DNA of 64,000 bases from Odontesthes bonariensis (Eukaryota; Chordata; Actinopteri; Atheriniformes; Atherinopsidae), in assembly GCF_027942865.1 (NCBI RefSeq), contig NC_134525.1, positions 371,501-435,500 on the forward strand. The letters run 5' to 3'. Every line of letters starts with the position of its first letter. Positions within the stretch are counted from its first letter, which is position 1. A program made the position numbers and the translations under genes. The notes under the pieces are model-generated. The model worked only from the letters and a program-made list of their open reading frames with translations, did no database searches and was not told the origin of the DNA. Shown piece by piece: positions 33,153 to 44,235 of this stretch.

Positions 33153-34635
33153 TTAGGGGCTCTGAGCCTGAAGTTCTGCTTTCAGAGATCCAGAAAGAAC
33201 AATTTTAGGGGCTCTGAGACAGAAGTTCTGATTTCAGAGATCCAGAAAGAACAACTTTAGGGGCTCTGAGCCTGAAGTTCTGCTTTCAGAGATCCAGAAA
33301 GAACAACTTTAGGGGCTCTGAGACTGAAGTTCTGCTTTCAGAGATCCAGAAAGAACAACTTTAGGGGCTCTGAGACTGAAGTTCTGCTTTCAGAGATCCA
33401 GAAAGAACAACTTTAGGGGCTCTGAGACTGAAGTTCTGCTGTCAGAGATCCAGAAAGAACAACTTTAGGGGCTCTGAGACTGAAGTTCTGCTTTCAGAGA
33501 TCCAGAAAGAACAACTTTAGGAGCTCTGAGACTGAAGTTCTGCTTTCAGAGATCCAGAAAGAACAACTTTAGGCGCTCTGAGACTGAAGTTCTGCTTTCA
33601 GAGATCCAGAAAGAACAACTTTAGGAGCTCTGAGACTGAAGTTCTGCTTTCAGAGATCCAGAAAGAACAACTTTAGGGGCTCTGAGACTGAAGTTCTGCT
33701 TTCAGAGATCCAGAAAGAACAACTTTAGGGGCTCTGAGACAGAAGTTCTGATTTCAGAGATCCAGAAAGAACAACTTTAGTGGCTCTGAGACTGAAGTTC
33801 TGCTTTCAGAGAGATCCAGAAAGAACAACTTTAGGAGCTCTGAGACTGAAGTTCTGATTTCAGAGATCCAGAAAGAACAACTTTAGGGGCTGTGAGACTG
33901 AAGTTCTGATTTCAGAGATCCAGAAAGAACAACTTTAGGGGGTCTGAGACTGAAGTTCTGATTTCAGAGATCCAGAAAGAACAACTTTAGGGGGTCTGAG
34001 ACTGAAGTTCTGCTTTCAGAGAGATCAAGAAAGAACAACTTTAGGGGCTGTGAGACTGAAGTTCTGATTTCAGAGATCCAGAAAGAACAATTTTAGGGGG
34101 TCTGAGACTGAAGTTCTGCTTTCAGAGATCCAGAAAGAACAACTTTAGGGGCTCTGAGACTGAAGTTCTGCTGTCAGAGATCCAGAAAGAACAACTTTAG
34201 GGGCTCTGAGACTGAAGTTCTGATTTCAGAGATCCAGAAAGAACAACTTTAGGAGCTCTGAGACTGAAGTTTTGCTTTCAGAGATCCAGAAAAAACAACT
34301 TTAGGAGGTCTGAGACTGAAGTTCTGCTTTCAGAGATCCAGAAAGAACAACTTTAGGGGCTCTGAGACTGAAGTTCTGCTGTCAGAGATCCAGAAAGAAC
34401 AACTTTAGGGGCTCTGAGACTGAAGTTCTGATTTCAGAGATCCAGAAAGAACAACTTTAGGGGCTCTGAGACTGAAGTTCTGCTGTCAGAGATCCAGAAA
34501 GAACAACTTTAGGGGCTCTGAGACTGAAGTTCTGCTGTCAGAGATCCAGAAAGAACAACTTTAGGGGCTCTGAGACAGAATTTCTGATTTCAGAGATCCA
34601 GAAAGAACAACTTTAGGGGCTCTGAGACTGAGTCT
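33153..34635 (+). repeat. 52-bp minisatellite made from a Myb-like coding segment
   Basis: About 28 copies of a 52-bp unit. In one frame each unit reads FRGSETEVLLSEIQKEQ, the same peptide as in the Harbinger Myb-like gene at 36448 (NFRGSETEVLLSEIQKG). Since 52 is not a multiple of three the frame rotates in each copy, so no long protein results. Variants include GCCTGAAG, GACAGAAG, CTGTCAG and GGGGTC. Confidence 0.92.
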
Positions 34636-34660
34636 GTCTCTGCAAGTATATCTACACGGT

Positions 34661-35085
34661 CTCGGAACACACGCTCTCTTCCTAGAGCCTGACGCGCTAA
34701 GGCATCCAAAGGTAGCAAGTCAGCCGCTGGTTACACTTCCCATTGACCTTGTTATATCCAGAGTCAAATTAACCTTCAATTAGTGCATAATTTAAGTCAA
34801 ACAGAGTATTGTCAGCATCATTATGGGGTATAATGTATATATTTATTCATGCTTGCTTCAAAGTAATTAAATATACAATCCATTAGTCAAGCAAACTTGA
34901 TGTGAATAACAGCGGACTATTTTAGGAAACTCCTACGACAGGTCTGGATCACTGTAAATTCTGTTCGTACCTGAAAGAAAACGTAAAATACGAAAAGATT
35001 GGTGAATGCGCAACTTCTCTTAAATCACTCGTACGGACGATTTAAGAACAAATCTGTGCGTACGGACGGTTCTTGCACGAGGCCC
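34661..35085 (+). mobile_element. Harbinger element, right end (truncated copy 1)
   Basis: About 425 bp ending in GGTTCTTGCACGAGGCCC, nearly the same as the right end of the second Harbinger at 42168-42591, in the same orientation. Together with the 52-bp Myb-derived array it forms a left-truncated Harbinger remnant. AAT follows at 35086. Confidence 0.8.
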
Positions 35086-35250
35086 AATGTGGATTAAATA
35101 TTGGTGTAGAATGTGTCTGTAGAGTTTTACTGGTTTCATGACCATAACTAAATCCACTAAACTGCAGCTCACTGCATTAAAGTGTTCGGTTGACTCATCA
35201 GCTTTAGATTTATGAGGTCATAACTTTTATAACATTCATCCAGCTCACAG

Positions 35251-35665
35251 CACTGAAGAAAATCAAAGTCTTACCAAGTATATTTGTCTCATTTCTAGTC
35301 AAAATATCTCACTACACTTAATATCAGACACAACTGCCTAACAAGTTCTATTTCAGCCAGATATAGGGACTTGTTTTAATACAATACATCTGGAATATCT
35401 TGTTAAATGAAAAAGTCTTGAAAACAAATTGTTTTGAGTCACATATCACATGAAACAAGCTTTTTTTTCATTTGAAGAGGTTTTTAAGCTAATTTCAAGA
35501 TCACTTTTATCTCAAAAGTCCCAAATATCACATTTTATTTCAAGAAATCTTGACAAGCCGATTTTCACTAGTTCCATTGGCAGATTTTTTTTGCTTATTT
35601 CAAGCAAAAACGTCTTTTATTTGTTGTTTTTCGTACTTATTTTTGGAGGGGCATTTTTTCCAGTG
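35251..35665. mobile_element. Non-autonomous CACTG-ended DNA element (EnSpm-like)
   Basis: Starts CACTGAAGAAAATC and ends TTTTTTCCAGTG, with internal TCTTACCAAGTATATTTGTC and CAAGAAATCTTGACAAGCCG stretches typical of a common fish repeat. No coding sequence and no clear target duplication. Family assignment rests on the CACTG ends. Confidence 0.5.
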
Positions 35666-36103
35666 TGGTGTTTGCACAGGACAACAAAGCTCCCTTTGTT
35701 TTTACTCCGACTGAGAGAATTCCTCTTTACACACAGATACAACCTGCAGTCATGATTGGACAAAGATTTGATCAACTCCACATACAAATACTGAATAAAA
35801 ACATGTTTACAGAGAGCTCTGACTGCTGCAGCTGAACTGGGATCAGAGCGAGTCAGCCCAGTTCTGCACTTACTGGAAATGATGTCACTCAGCTGCTGAA
35901 ACTATAAATGATCTGGATAATAAGAACGTAAACACTCACCCTGTCAGAGGAGCTTTAAAGCGATCAGCTGACCTTGGCATCGTTCCCTTCTTCCTGTTTT
36001 AAAGCAAATGTGTGACGTGTTTGCAGGTGTGTGTGGAAGAGCAGCTATTTAAAGAAGTACGACCCAGCACAGGTTTAGGGAATCTTAGTTTATTCTTAAT
36101 TTA
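35666..36103. other. Spacer, no gene recognised
   Basis: Non-coding DNA inside the inverted repeat formed by 35090-35166 and 36104-36174. No element or exon recognised. Confidence 0.5.
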
Positions 36104-36447
36104 GTGGATTTAGTTATGGTCATGAAACCAGTAAAACTCTACTGACACATTCTACACCAATATTTATCCACAATGGGCCTCATGCAAGAACATTTTCGTA
36201 TTTTTATTCTAAATTTCTCTCACTTTTTTCGTAAGAAGGTCTCGTACGAACACGCCACGTCAGATTCAACAAACGCTCTTAACTTCAGAAAAAGTGTGTA
36301 AACGACCTGCATAAATGATGAATCACACTCCTGCGTATTTAAGTTCACGTGCACGAGGATAGTAGATTTGCATACTCCACGCCCAAAATGAACCATATAA
36401 GCTTGTGCTTCCTATCTCCTGTGCCAGGAAGTGTTGAGTGTTGAGTC

Positions 36448-36748
36448 ATGAGAATGGCATCAAGGAACAAAAAGTTCAAAAACAAAAACTTTAGGGGCTC
36501 TGAGACTGAAGTTCTGCTTTCAGAGATCCAGAAAGGAAAATCTGTCATTTTTAGCAGCGTCAGCAGTGGAATTACGGGACCTGCTAAAGCCAAGAAATGG
36601 GAAGCAATTAGGAGTGCTGTTAATACCATGTCAGCGAAATAAAAAAATAAATGGTTTGATATGAAAATGGCTTAAAAAAAACGTCTCGCCCTGGGCAGGG
36701 GATCGATGACTGCAACTAAATCCGTGCAATCAGTTGTTGCCTCATCAT
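36448..36748 (+). pseudogene. Harbinger Myb/SANT-like protein, N-terminal part
   Basis: ATG-initiated frame MRMASRNKKFKNKNFRGSE, then VLLSEIQKGKSVIFSSVSSG and KKWEAIRSAVN, the first helices of the Myb-like DNA-binding partner of Harbinger transposases. A TAA stops it at 36640. The related sequence KWFDMKMA continues in another frame, so it is frameshifted and then cut by the Gypsy insertion. Confidence 0.75.
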
Positions 36749-36931
36749 TGTTGCAGGACGTGTGCTGCCACCTGCCTTTATTTATGTGTTGCTGCTGCCA
36801 TCTGTCTTTGTTATGTGGTACTGCATCTGTGGTTCTCCTGGTGTATGTTTACCCACTGTAACTTGCGCTCTGCTGTTTACAACATGAATAGTCAAGGATA
36901 CCAACACCATTGTGTCCTCGTTCATGAAATT
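36749..36931 (+). repeat. Gypsy 5' LTR
   Basis: Begins TGTTGCAGGACG. Aligns base for base with the 3' LTR apart from about four substitutions. Confidence 0.92.
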
Positions 36932-37102
36932 ATGGTGTCAGAAGTGGCTTAGCTGTTAATACTTACGACAAATTGACAACTAACCGACAGTGCACATAAG
37001 CCGTAAGTTCGTCAGCTATGCATGTGCGTTTTTTTTTGTTTTAGTAGCTTAGCAAAGTCTCGCTAGCATTACCGGGCAGATTAGCTTTCGTGGCGGCCTA
37101 GC

Positions 37103-38254
37103 TTGCTTAACGTTGCGGTCAAGATGGCATACTACCCGATCCCGCCTCCCCAGCCAATGAAGCTCAGTGGAGACTGTAGCACAAACTGGGACATCTTCAG
37201 GGCTGAATTAGAAGATTACAGTTTAGCAGTGGATCTGACACAGGCATCTTCAGCGGTTCAGGCTGCAACGTTGAGGACTGTCATGGGCCCAGAGTGTCGC
37301 CATGTTTACAAGCACAACCTGGAGTTGACGGCGGCGGAATGCAACGACGTGAGGAAAGTTTTGGATGAATTAGGAGAGTACTTCCACCACTCAAAAAACG
37401 TGATCTATGAGCGCTATGTCTTTGGCTGTTGCAAACAGGAGGAGGGTGAGTCCATTGACACTTTTGTTACCCGTTTGAGAGAAAAGGCAGCAAGCTGTGA
37501 ATATGGGGCTCTAAGGGACGATTTAATCAGAGACAAATTGGTACTTGGCATTGTCAATGAGGCCACTCGGAGACGGCTGTTAAGAGAGCAAACTCTAACG
37601 CTGACCAAAGCCTTGGAATTATGCAGAGCCGCAGAGCTGACAGACATATCCCTAAGATCCATGGAGCAAGATAAGCCACAGACAGACAGTATCAACGCAG
37701 CGTTTAGACAATCAAACAAGACGCCCCGTTCATATTGGAAGCAGCAGAAAAAATACACCCCAGCCACGGCCACAGGCAGTGTCTCAGCATGCAGGTACTG
37801 TGGTGCCCATCATGGGAGAGGGCGAGAGCAATGTCCTGCCTATGGAAAGGTGTGCAAAGCTTGTGGCACACCCAACCACTTTGCTCGCGTCTGCATGAAA
37901 ACCAAAGGGGCTGAAGCACCTGCTCAGGTTCACTCCATGGACAATCCAATACTTAACCAAGAAACAGACAGCGGGGATGATCTCTTCACAACCGAATGCA
38001 TTGGGGCCGTTGGTCCTAAAGGAAAAAAGTGGTTTGCTGCCCTCATACTGCATGGCACTAAGCAAAAATGCCAGTTAGACTCGGGAGCCACGTGTGACGT
38101 AATGAGCCTGAGAGACAAGCTGCGAATTGCACCTCAAGAAAAACTCATGCCAAGCAGCACCAAGCTCAAGCTCTACTCCGGTCAGTTGATGACCTATGGG
38201 CCTGTTCGTGACAGAGTGTGTTGTGCGAGACCGCAAACACACCTTAGAATTTGA
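37103..38254 (+). CDS. Gypsy gag with start of protease
   Basis: 383-codon frame. The MAYYPIPPPQPMKLSG start lies about seven codons in and is the likelier initiator. A retrotransposon capsid-like helical region follows, then two zinc knuckles (a variant CRYC...C and the canonical CKACGTPNHFARVC near residue 251), then the aspartic-protease active site CQLDSGATC near residue 322. The frame leaves the protease domain near 38195 and ends at 38254, while the remaining protease is in the next frame, so a small indel or frameshift site lies there. Confidence 0.85.
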   Translation: MLNVAVKMAYYPIPPPQPMKLSGDCSTNWDIFRAELEDYSLAVDLTQASSAVQAATLRTVMGPECRHVYKHNLELTAAECNDVRKVLDELGEYFHHSKNVIYERYVFGCCKQEEGESIDTFVTRLREKAASCEYGALRDDLIRDKLVLGIVNEATRRRLLREQTLTLTKALELCRAAELTDISLRSMEQDKPQTDSINAAFRQSNKTPRSYWKQQKKYTPATATGSVSACRYCGAHHGRGREQCPAYGKVCKACGTPNHFARVCMKTKGAEAPAQVHSMDNPILNQETDSGDDLFTTECIGAVGPKGKKWFAALILHGTKQKCQLDSGATCDVMSLRDKLRIAPQEKLMPSSTKLKLYSGQLMTYGPVRDRVCCARPQTHLRI

Positions 38255-40949
38255 GATAGTCAACACCAGCCAGCAGCCACTGGTTTCGGGGTCCACTTGT
38301 GAGCGCCTTGGACTTATGCAGTTTACTGTCCCAGCAGGCCTGAATGCAGTGGACAGTAGCACCCGGGATGGGTTTTTGAGAAGAGAGGCTCTCATCGAGA
38401 GGTACCAGGATGTCTTCACTGCGCCAGTAGAATCCGTACCAGGTGTGGTGCATTTTCAGCTAAATCCAGCAGTTCAGCCAGTCCAGGGTGCCCCCCGTAA
38501 CGTCCCAGTCGCCATGAGGGCGGCAGTAAAAGCTCAGCTGGACAAATATGAGGCAGAGGGCCACATCACCTCAGTCACAGAGCCGACTGACTGGATCAGC
38601 AACATGGTCATCATCAAGAAACCAGACAAGCTGCGAATATGCATTGACCCAAAGCACCTCAACCAGGCTCTACTGCGATCACACTACATCATGCCCACTC
38701 TGGAGGACATACTTTACAAGCTCCCCAAAGCCAGGACATTCACTTTGGTGGATGCGAGGGACGCCTTTCTACAGTGCAGACTGGATGAACCGAGCAGCTA
38801 CATGACCACCTTTTGGACACCCTGGGGGCGCAAGCACTGGCTGAAACTCCCGTTCGGCGTCTCTGTGGCCCCAGAGGTGTACCAACGGAAACAGCACGAG
38901 CTCCTGGTGGGGCTCAATGGGGTGTACCCTATAGCAGATGACATCCTCATTGTGGGCTGCGGGGATTCAGATGAGGAAGCAGGGCGTGACCACGATGCAA
39001 AGCTGCTCGCCCTCATGGACAGATGCCGGCAAGTCAAACTCCGACTCAGCATACGAAAGCTCCAGTTTAAAGTACCAGAGGTTTGCTTTCATGGGCATAT
39101 CCTCTCTGCACAGGGTCTGAAAGCTGACCCAGAGAAAGTGAAGGCGGTGATGGACATGCCCCTCCCGACAGATGTGAAGGCTGTGCAGCGGTTCGTTGGG
39201 TTCGTGACGTACCTGGCCAAGTTCCTACCATGCCTGTCAGAGGTCTGTGAGCCACTGAGGAGGCTCACGGATAAAGAGAAAGTGTGGCACTGGCTTCCGA
39301 AACACGACGCAGCAGTGAAGGAAGTCAAGCAGCTGGTGACTACAACACCAGTGCTGCGCTACTACGATGTGACAAAGGCGGTGACAATTCAGAGCGACGC
39401 AAGCCAGCATGGCCTGGGCTGTGTGCTGTTGCAGGAAGGCCAACCTGTTGCTTTCGCCTCGAGGGCTCTCACCCCAACAGAGCAGAATTATGCCCAAATT
39501 GAAAAGGAATGCCTCAGCATTGTATTTGCATGCCAACGCTTTCATCAGTATCTCTATGGGCTCAATAGTGTCACTGCAGAGACTGATCATAAGCCCCTCG
39601 TTGCCATTTTCAGCAAGCCACTGCTGAATGCCCCGAAGCGCCTGCAGAGCATGCTGCTGTCTCTACAGGGCTACAATCTCGCAGTCGTGTACAAGCCTGG
39701 CCCAGAGATGTTTGTGAGTGACACGCTCAGTAGGGCCACTGTGACAAACACATGCACAAGCTCCAAGTTCGAATCACACACAGTCTGCTGTCTGGAAACC
39801 GAACAGAGAGAGGTAGAACAAATCAATCAGGCTGACTATCTCAATGTCACAGACAAAAGACTTATTCAAATCCGACAGCACACAGAGAGACACAAGCAGC
39901 TCCAGGCAGTAAAGACAGTGACACTGAAGGGCTGGCCTGAGCGCAAAGAGGACGCCGAACTGGAGGTGAGAGAATACTGGGCCTACAAGGAGGAGCTCAG
40001 TGTTCAGAATGGAGTGCTGTTCAGGGGAGACAGGGTCATTATCCCTAAAGCGCTGCGTTGTGAGATGTTAGTAAGAGTACATGCAAGCCACATTGGGGGC
40101 GAGGCCTGCTACAGGCAAGCACGGGATACGCTGTATTGGCCAGGGATGCGAGCCAACATCCTAGACTTTGTAGGCAAGTGCACAGTCTGCAATGAGTATG
40201 CCATTCACCAGCAGAAAGAGTCAATGATGTCACACGAACTGCCAACACGCCCGTGGCAGATCGTAAGCACTGATCTCTTCCAACAAAACGGCAAAGACTT
40301 TCTCCTGATGATTGATCATTACTCAGACTTCTGGGAGATTGACCTCCTCCCAGATCTCTCGGCCGAGACAACAATCAAACGCTGCAAGGCACAGTTCGCC
40401 CGCCATGGGCAGCCTGACCGTCTAATCTCAGACAATGGCCCTCAGTTCGCATCTCTCCAGTTCAAACAGTTCGCAGCACAGTGGGAGTTTGAACACATCA
40501 CCTCATCTCCACATCACCCCAAGGCTAACGGCAAGGCTGAAGCTGGAGTCAAAATAGCAAAGAACTTATGCAAGAAAGCCCACCGTGAGGACAAGGATGC
40601 ATGGAAAGCAATCCTGCAGTGGCGCAACACACCAACCGAAGGAATGGATAGTAGCCCAGCACAGCGCCTGATGGCAAGGCGTCTCAAGACAGCACTTCCG
40701 GTGTCCAGCAAGCTGTTGGAACCATGTGTGGTGTCTGGAGTGCTGGAGAAGCTGCGTCACAGGAAACAGGTTGCAAAAGCAACCTATGACAGCTCAGCCA
40801 AGGACCTACCTGAGCTCACGGTAGGACAAGCAGTGCGAATGAAGCCATTGCCTGGTGACCGGACAGGCATCTGGAGACGGGGCTCGTGCGTGCAGATGCT
40901 TGCCCCGCGGTCCTACCTGGTTGACATAGAAGGAGCTCGCTACCGCTGA
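38196..40949 (+). pseudogene. Gypsy pol: RT, RNase H, integrase (frameshifted, premature stop)
   Basis: 917-codon frame. Reverse transcriptase has LVDARDAFLQ (about 184), LPFGVSVAP (about 218) and an IADD catalytic box (about 246) in place of the commoner YxDD. RNase H has TIQSDASQHGLG (about 394). Integrase has a zinc-binding region (HASHIGG...CTVC) and a DD35E core: D in STDLF, D in SDNGPQF, E in GKAEAG. A TGA at 40947 takes the place of a likely Arg codon, and the C-terminal tail continues open to 41188. With the broken join to gag-protease this suggests a recently disabled copy. Confidence 0.85.
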
Positions 40950-41432
40950 AACAGGGTCGATCTTCGGGTAGCAGAACCAACCTCAAGTACACCGCAGGTC
41001 GCAGACAGCCATGCGCAAAGGACCGAGCTGGAGGTAGCTACCGAGGAGCAAGCCAGTGGTACGCCGTGTGCTACCCCACCTCAGCATGCTGATAGCCCAG
41101 CTGCTGATACAACCTCCACACCAACAGGGCCTCCAGTCACCTCACGCTATGGTCGGATTACCAGGCCACCTAAAAGACTGGATCTCTGAAGGGAAAGAAA
41201 AATATGTATTCTGGTTGTTGCCAAATGTTTATGTTTGTTTATGTTGTTGCTGCTGCCAGTATAAAACCAGTTGTATTATGTTGCCAAATGTTTATGTTGT
41301 TGTCGCTGCCGGTATAATGTACAACAGTGATAGGTTTTGGCATGATAAAACAAGTAACTTTCTTGAGTACTCAGTAGGCCTTTGTTTCAGGTCTCAGTTC
41401 ATATGCCATTGCTTTAATTAAGAAAAGGGAGA

Positions 41433-41615
41433 TGTTGCAGGACGTGTGCTGCCACCTGCCTTTATTTATGTGTTGCTGCTGCCATCTGTCTTTGTTATGT
41501 GGTACTGCATCTGTGGTTCTCCTGGTGTATGTTTACCCACTGTAACTTGCGCTCTGCTGTTTACAACATGAATAGTCAAGTATACCAACACCACTGTGTC
41601 CTCGTTCATGAAACA
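41433..41615 (+). repeat. Gypsy 3' LTR
   Basis: 183 bp, TGTTGCAGG...GAAACA, preceded by a polypurine tract and followed by the target duplicate ATCAT. Confidence 0.92.
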
Positions 41616-41620
41616 ATCAT

Positions 41621-42222
41621 GATGGCACTTTGATGGGGTGGTCCATGAGGGGGGTCTTCTGGCACCACACCTTCTGGTCTGCCTGGGCTGGTTCAGGTGG
41701 AGACCCTCGTTCATGGCAATATTGCGCCATGAACGAGGTATCGAGACACACCCACCTGGCCAGTTCAGTGCGCTCCACCACAGCACGGGGGCTTTGATGC
41801 GTATATGTGTGCAGTCTGTTGCTCTGATTATGATTGGCAGTCCAGCCACGGCATGAAAGTCCCTCTTAATGTGTACTTGTTGGACAGCGGTGTATGGGAA
41901 TCTGATGTACCGTGGGTGATACACTGATGAGAGCTTTGATGACCAAGGGGAGCGCACGACTCAGAGAGGACTGGGACACCCCCGATCTGTCTCCAAACTC
42001 CCTCTGAAAGGTTCTGTGGCCAAAAATCCAAGGGTGGTGAGGACCTGGGCATGTGGTGGAACTGGGTTTGATTGGCGTGTTTCTCTGGAGTCGTGGCTCT
42101 AGCAAGCTGCATATTTGTAGCAGCACAGTCTTTGGGAATCTTAATCGCGATGTCAGCCATTCGTCTGTCTCCACACGCTCTCTTCCAAGAGCCTGACGCA
42201 CTAAGGCATCCAAAAGTAGCAA
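41621..42222 (-). pseudogene. Harbinger (HARBI1-like) transposase remnant
   Basis: Minus-strand fragments in several frames: ALGRERVETDEWLTSRLRF and ICSLLEPRL (N-terminal half, 42200-42110), then FHAVAGLPIIIRATDCTHIR (41860-41800), which contains the first catalytic Asp block D-x-T-H of Harbinger DDE nucleases. Frameshifted and cut at its 3' side by the Gypsy insertion. Confidence 0.75.
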
Positions 42223-42594
42223 GTCAGCCGCTGGCTACGCTTCCCATTGACCTTGTTATATACAGATTCAAATTAACCTTCAATTAGTGCATAATTTAAG
42301 TCAAACAGAATAATGTCAGCATCATTATGGGGTATCATGTATATTTTTATTCACGTTTGCTTCAAAGTAATTAAATATACAATCCATTAGTCAAGCAAAC
42401 TTTATTTTGAATAACAGCGGACTATTTTAGGAAACTCCTACGACAGCTCTGGATCACTCGTAAATTCTGTTCGTACCTGAAAGAAAACGTAAAATACGAA
42501 AAGATTGGTGAATGCACAAATTCTCTTAAATCACTCGTACGGACGATTTAAGAACAAATCTGTGCGTACGAACGGTTCTTGCATGAGGCCCAAT

Positions 42595-43490
42595 GAGAGT
42601 AGAACAACAAACCCTCAGAATATTTAATCATCACAGTCAGACATATCAGCCTCCCGCTGGTTCAAAATCAGCTTAAATCTGTTTAATGAGACCGGCTCCT
42701 TCTGTCAGGAACATGTTTTTAGTTCTTAGTTTTGTGTTTTATGTTTTAGTTTCTCATGCTTTGGTGTTTAGTTTTTAGTTTTCTAGCTCATGTTTAGTTT
42801 TAGTTTTGCCATTGTTTTTCTGTGGCCACGTCAAGTTAAGTCTTTTGTTTTTCCAAGTCATGTTCTTTGTTTTGTCTTAGTCATGTTTTGTGTTCATAGT
42901 TCTCGTCTTGTCATCCGGCTCAGCACCACGGTGAAGTTAGTTCGAAGTTGGATGTTGGATTTTCAAGCTCCGCGGAGTTAGCACTTAGGTGAAGTCAGTT
43001 TTAAGTTGGATATTCGACAGACATTCACAAGCCACTCCAACATTTCAAGTGCTCTCGTTTGACTTTACAGTAAACACACGGAGAGGACGACTGCAGACCT
43101 GCACCTGTGTACCAACTTCCTGTTTTCAAAATAAAAATGTGGGACATTTAAAGTGGAGAGTAGTGTGTTTAAAGTTATTGAAAATTATGAACAGATGTAA
43201 AAACAAAAGGTTTATCTCATGCAGCCAGTGTAGTTACATGATCCCAAACAGATTTGGAGTCAATTGATCACATTACCTGGAAGCTATTGAGCTAAAATGC
43301 TAATACTTACAAATAAAAATGAAAGAAAATTATGAACAGATGTAAAATGTAAAAACGTAGAAATAAAATAAAAAAAATAAAAAGGGAAACCCTCAGAAAA
43401 TAACATAGCAAAGGACACATGGATAAAACATGATGAAAAACAGGCAAAAAACACAAAAACTTCGGCTTTCTCTGAGCTGCTTTAAAGGGA
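42595..43490. other. Spacer, possible solo-LTR-like sequence
   Basis: No gene. From TGTCAGGAACATG (about 42714) the sequence is rich in TTTTAGTTTT and ends with TTCAAAATAAAAATG (about 43135), which would suit a decayed LTR. I could not confirm both ends. Confidence 0.3.
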
Positions 43491-43495
43491 CAGTT

Positions 43496-43552
43496 CGCCT
43501 CTTTTGATATGAAGCTGTATGACATCCCATACTAGCAATATCGTGCATGAAC
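43496..43552 (+). mobile_element. Kolobok/T2-like element, truncated left end
   Basis: After TTAA (43492) it reads AGGGACAGTTCGCCTC and closely follows the first 57 bp of the inner element at 22867. It stops abruptly where DIRS-type sequence begins. Confidence 0.8.
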
Positions 43553-44235
43553 TATAGGTTAAGAAATTAACCCCGGTTCTCTGAAACATGAGTGAGGTAT
43601 CTCACTATGGGACATGCCCCCTGCGCTTCTCCCCAGAAGCAATTTTCCACTACGCCAGTCCTGACTGGCAGACAGACGTGTCGGACTGATCTTGGAGGAG
43701 TGACTTCCTCCTCCTTATAAGACCGTGGCATCATGTCGTCTATTCAATCTGAGCAAAGTACACCTCTTCCTCGCTCCAGGCAAGGAGGATGATCTGGTGA
43801 GATGCCTCACTCATGTTTCAGAGAACTGGGGTTAATTTCTTAGCCTATAGTTCTCTTTCAACATTCGCTTCGGTATCTCACTATGGGATATAGAGACTCC
43901 CGTATTGCCAGACAATCATACCTCAAGGACCAGTTATCAAAACAACCACAGTCACATAGGTAGCCCTATATCTGTCGCAGAACCCACGTGCAGAACTGTG
44001 TGAGCCAACGTGGGTACCGTAACATCCTATCTGTAAAATCTGGAGATGGTGTGAGGCGTAGTCCAGCTAGCAGCCCCAATAGAAATGCCTTGGAACAATG
44101 CCCATGACGCAGCCATCCCACGAGTGGAATGAGCACGCAGCCCTGAGGGGGGTTGAAGCCCCTTGCTCTCATAGGCCAAGGCAATAGCCTCCACAATCCA
44201 GCGTGACAACCGCTGCTTCGTAAAGCTGTTAAATC
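43553..44235 (-). mobile_element. DIRS-type retrotransposon 3' fragment with tyrosine recombinase end
   Basis: On the minus strand, 44235-44000 encodes the C-terminus of a DIRS tyrosine recombinase: RLSRWIVEAIALAYESKG, then AHSTRGMAASW with the H-x-x-R box, and RFYR with the catalytic Tyr. It is followed by non-coding DNA holding an inverted pair around GTTAATTTCTTA / TAAGAAATTAAC (43555-43620 and 43806-43850), as expected for DIRS ends. The rest of the element is missing. Confidence 0.75.

Larger units (their letters stand above)
36749..41615 (+). mobile_element. Ty3/Gypsy LTR retrotransposon, nearly complete
   Basis: 183-bp LTRs at 36749-36931 and 41433-41615, differing at only about four positions. 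The target duplication ATCAT is at 36744-36748 and 41616-41620. After the 5' LTR comes a PBS-like ATGGTGTCAGAAGTGGC, and before the 3' LTR a purine tract AAGAAAAGGGAGA. Internal genes: gag-protease and pol in RT-RNaseH-integrase order, the Ty3/Gypsy order. The 5' LTR has lost its terminal CA (TT instead). Confidence 0.93.
36175..42591. mobile_element. Harbinger element (copy 2), split by a Gypsy retrotransposon
   Basis: Inverted ends are GGGCCTCATGCAAGAAC (36175) and GTTCTTGCATGAGGCCC (42591), flanked by AAT on both sides (36172-36174 and 42592-42594), a 3-bp duplication as in Harbinger/PIF elements. Left arm: a Myb-like gene start. Right arm: a decayed transposase on the minus strand. Without the 4.9-kb Gypsy insert it would be about 1.5 kb, so it also has an internal deletion. 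Confidence 0.85.
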
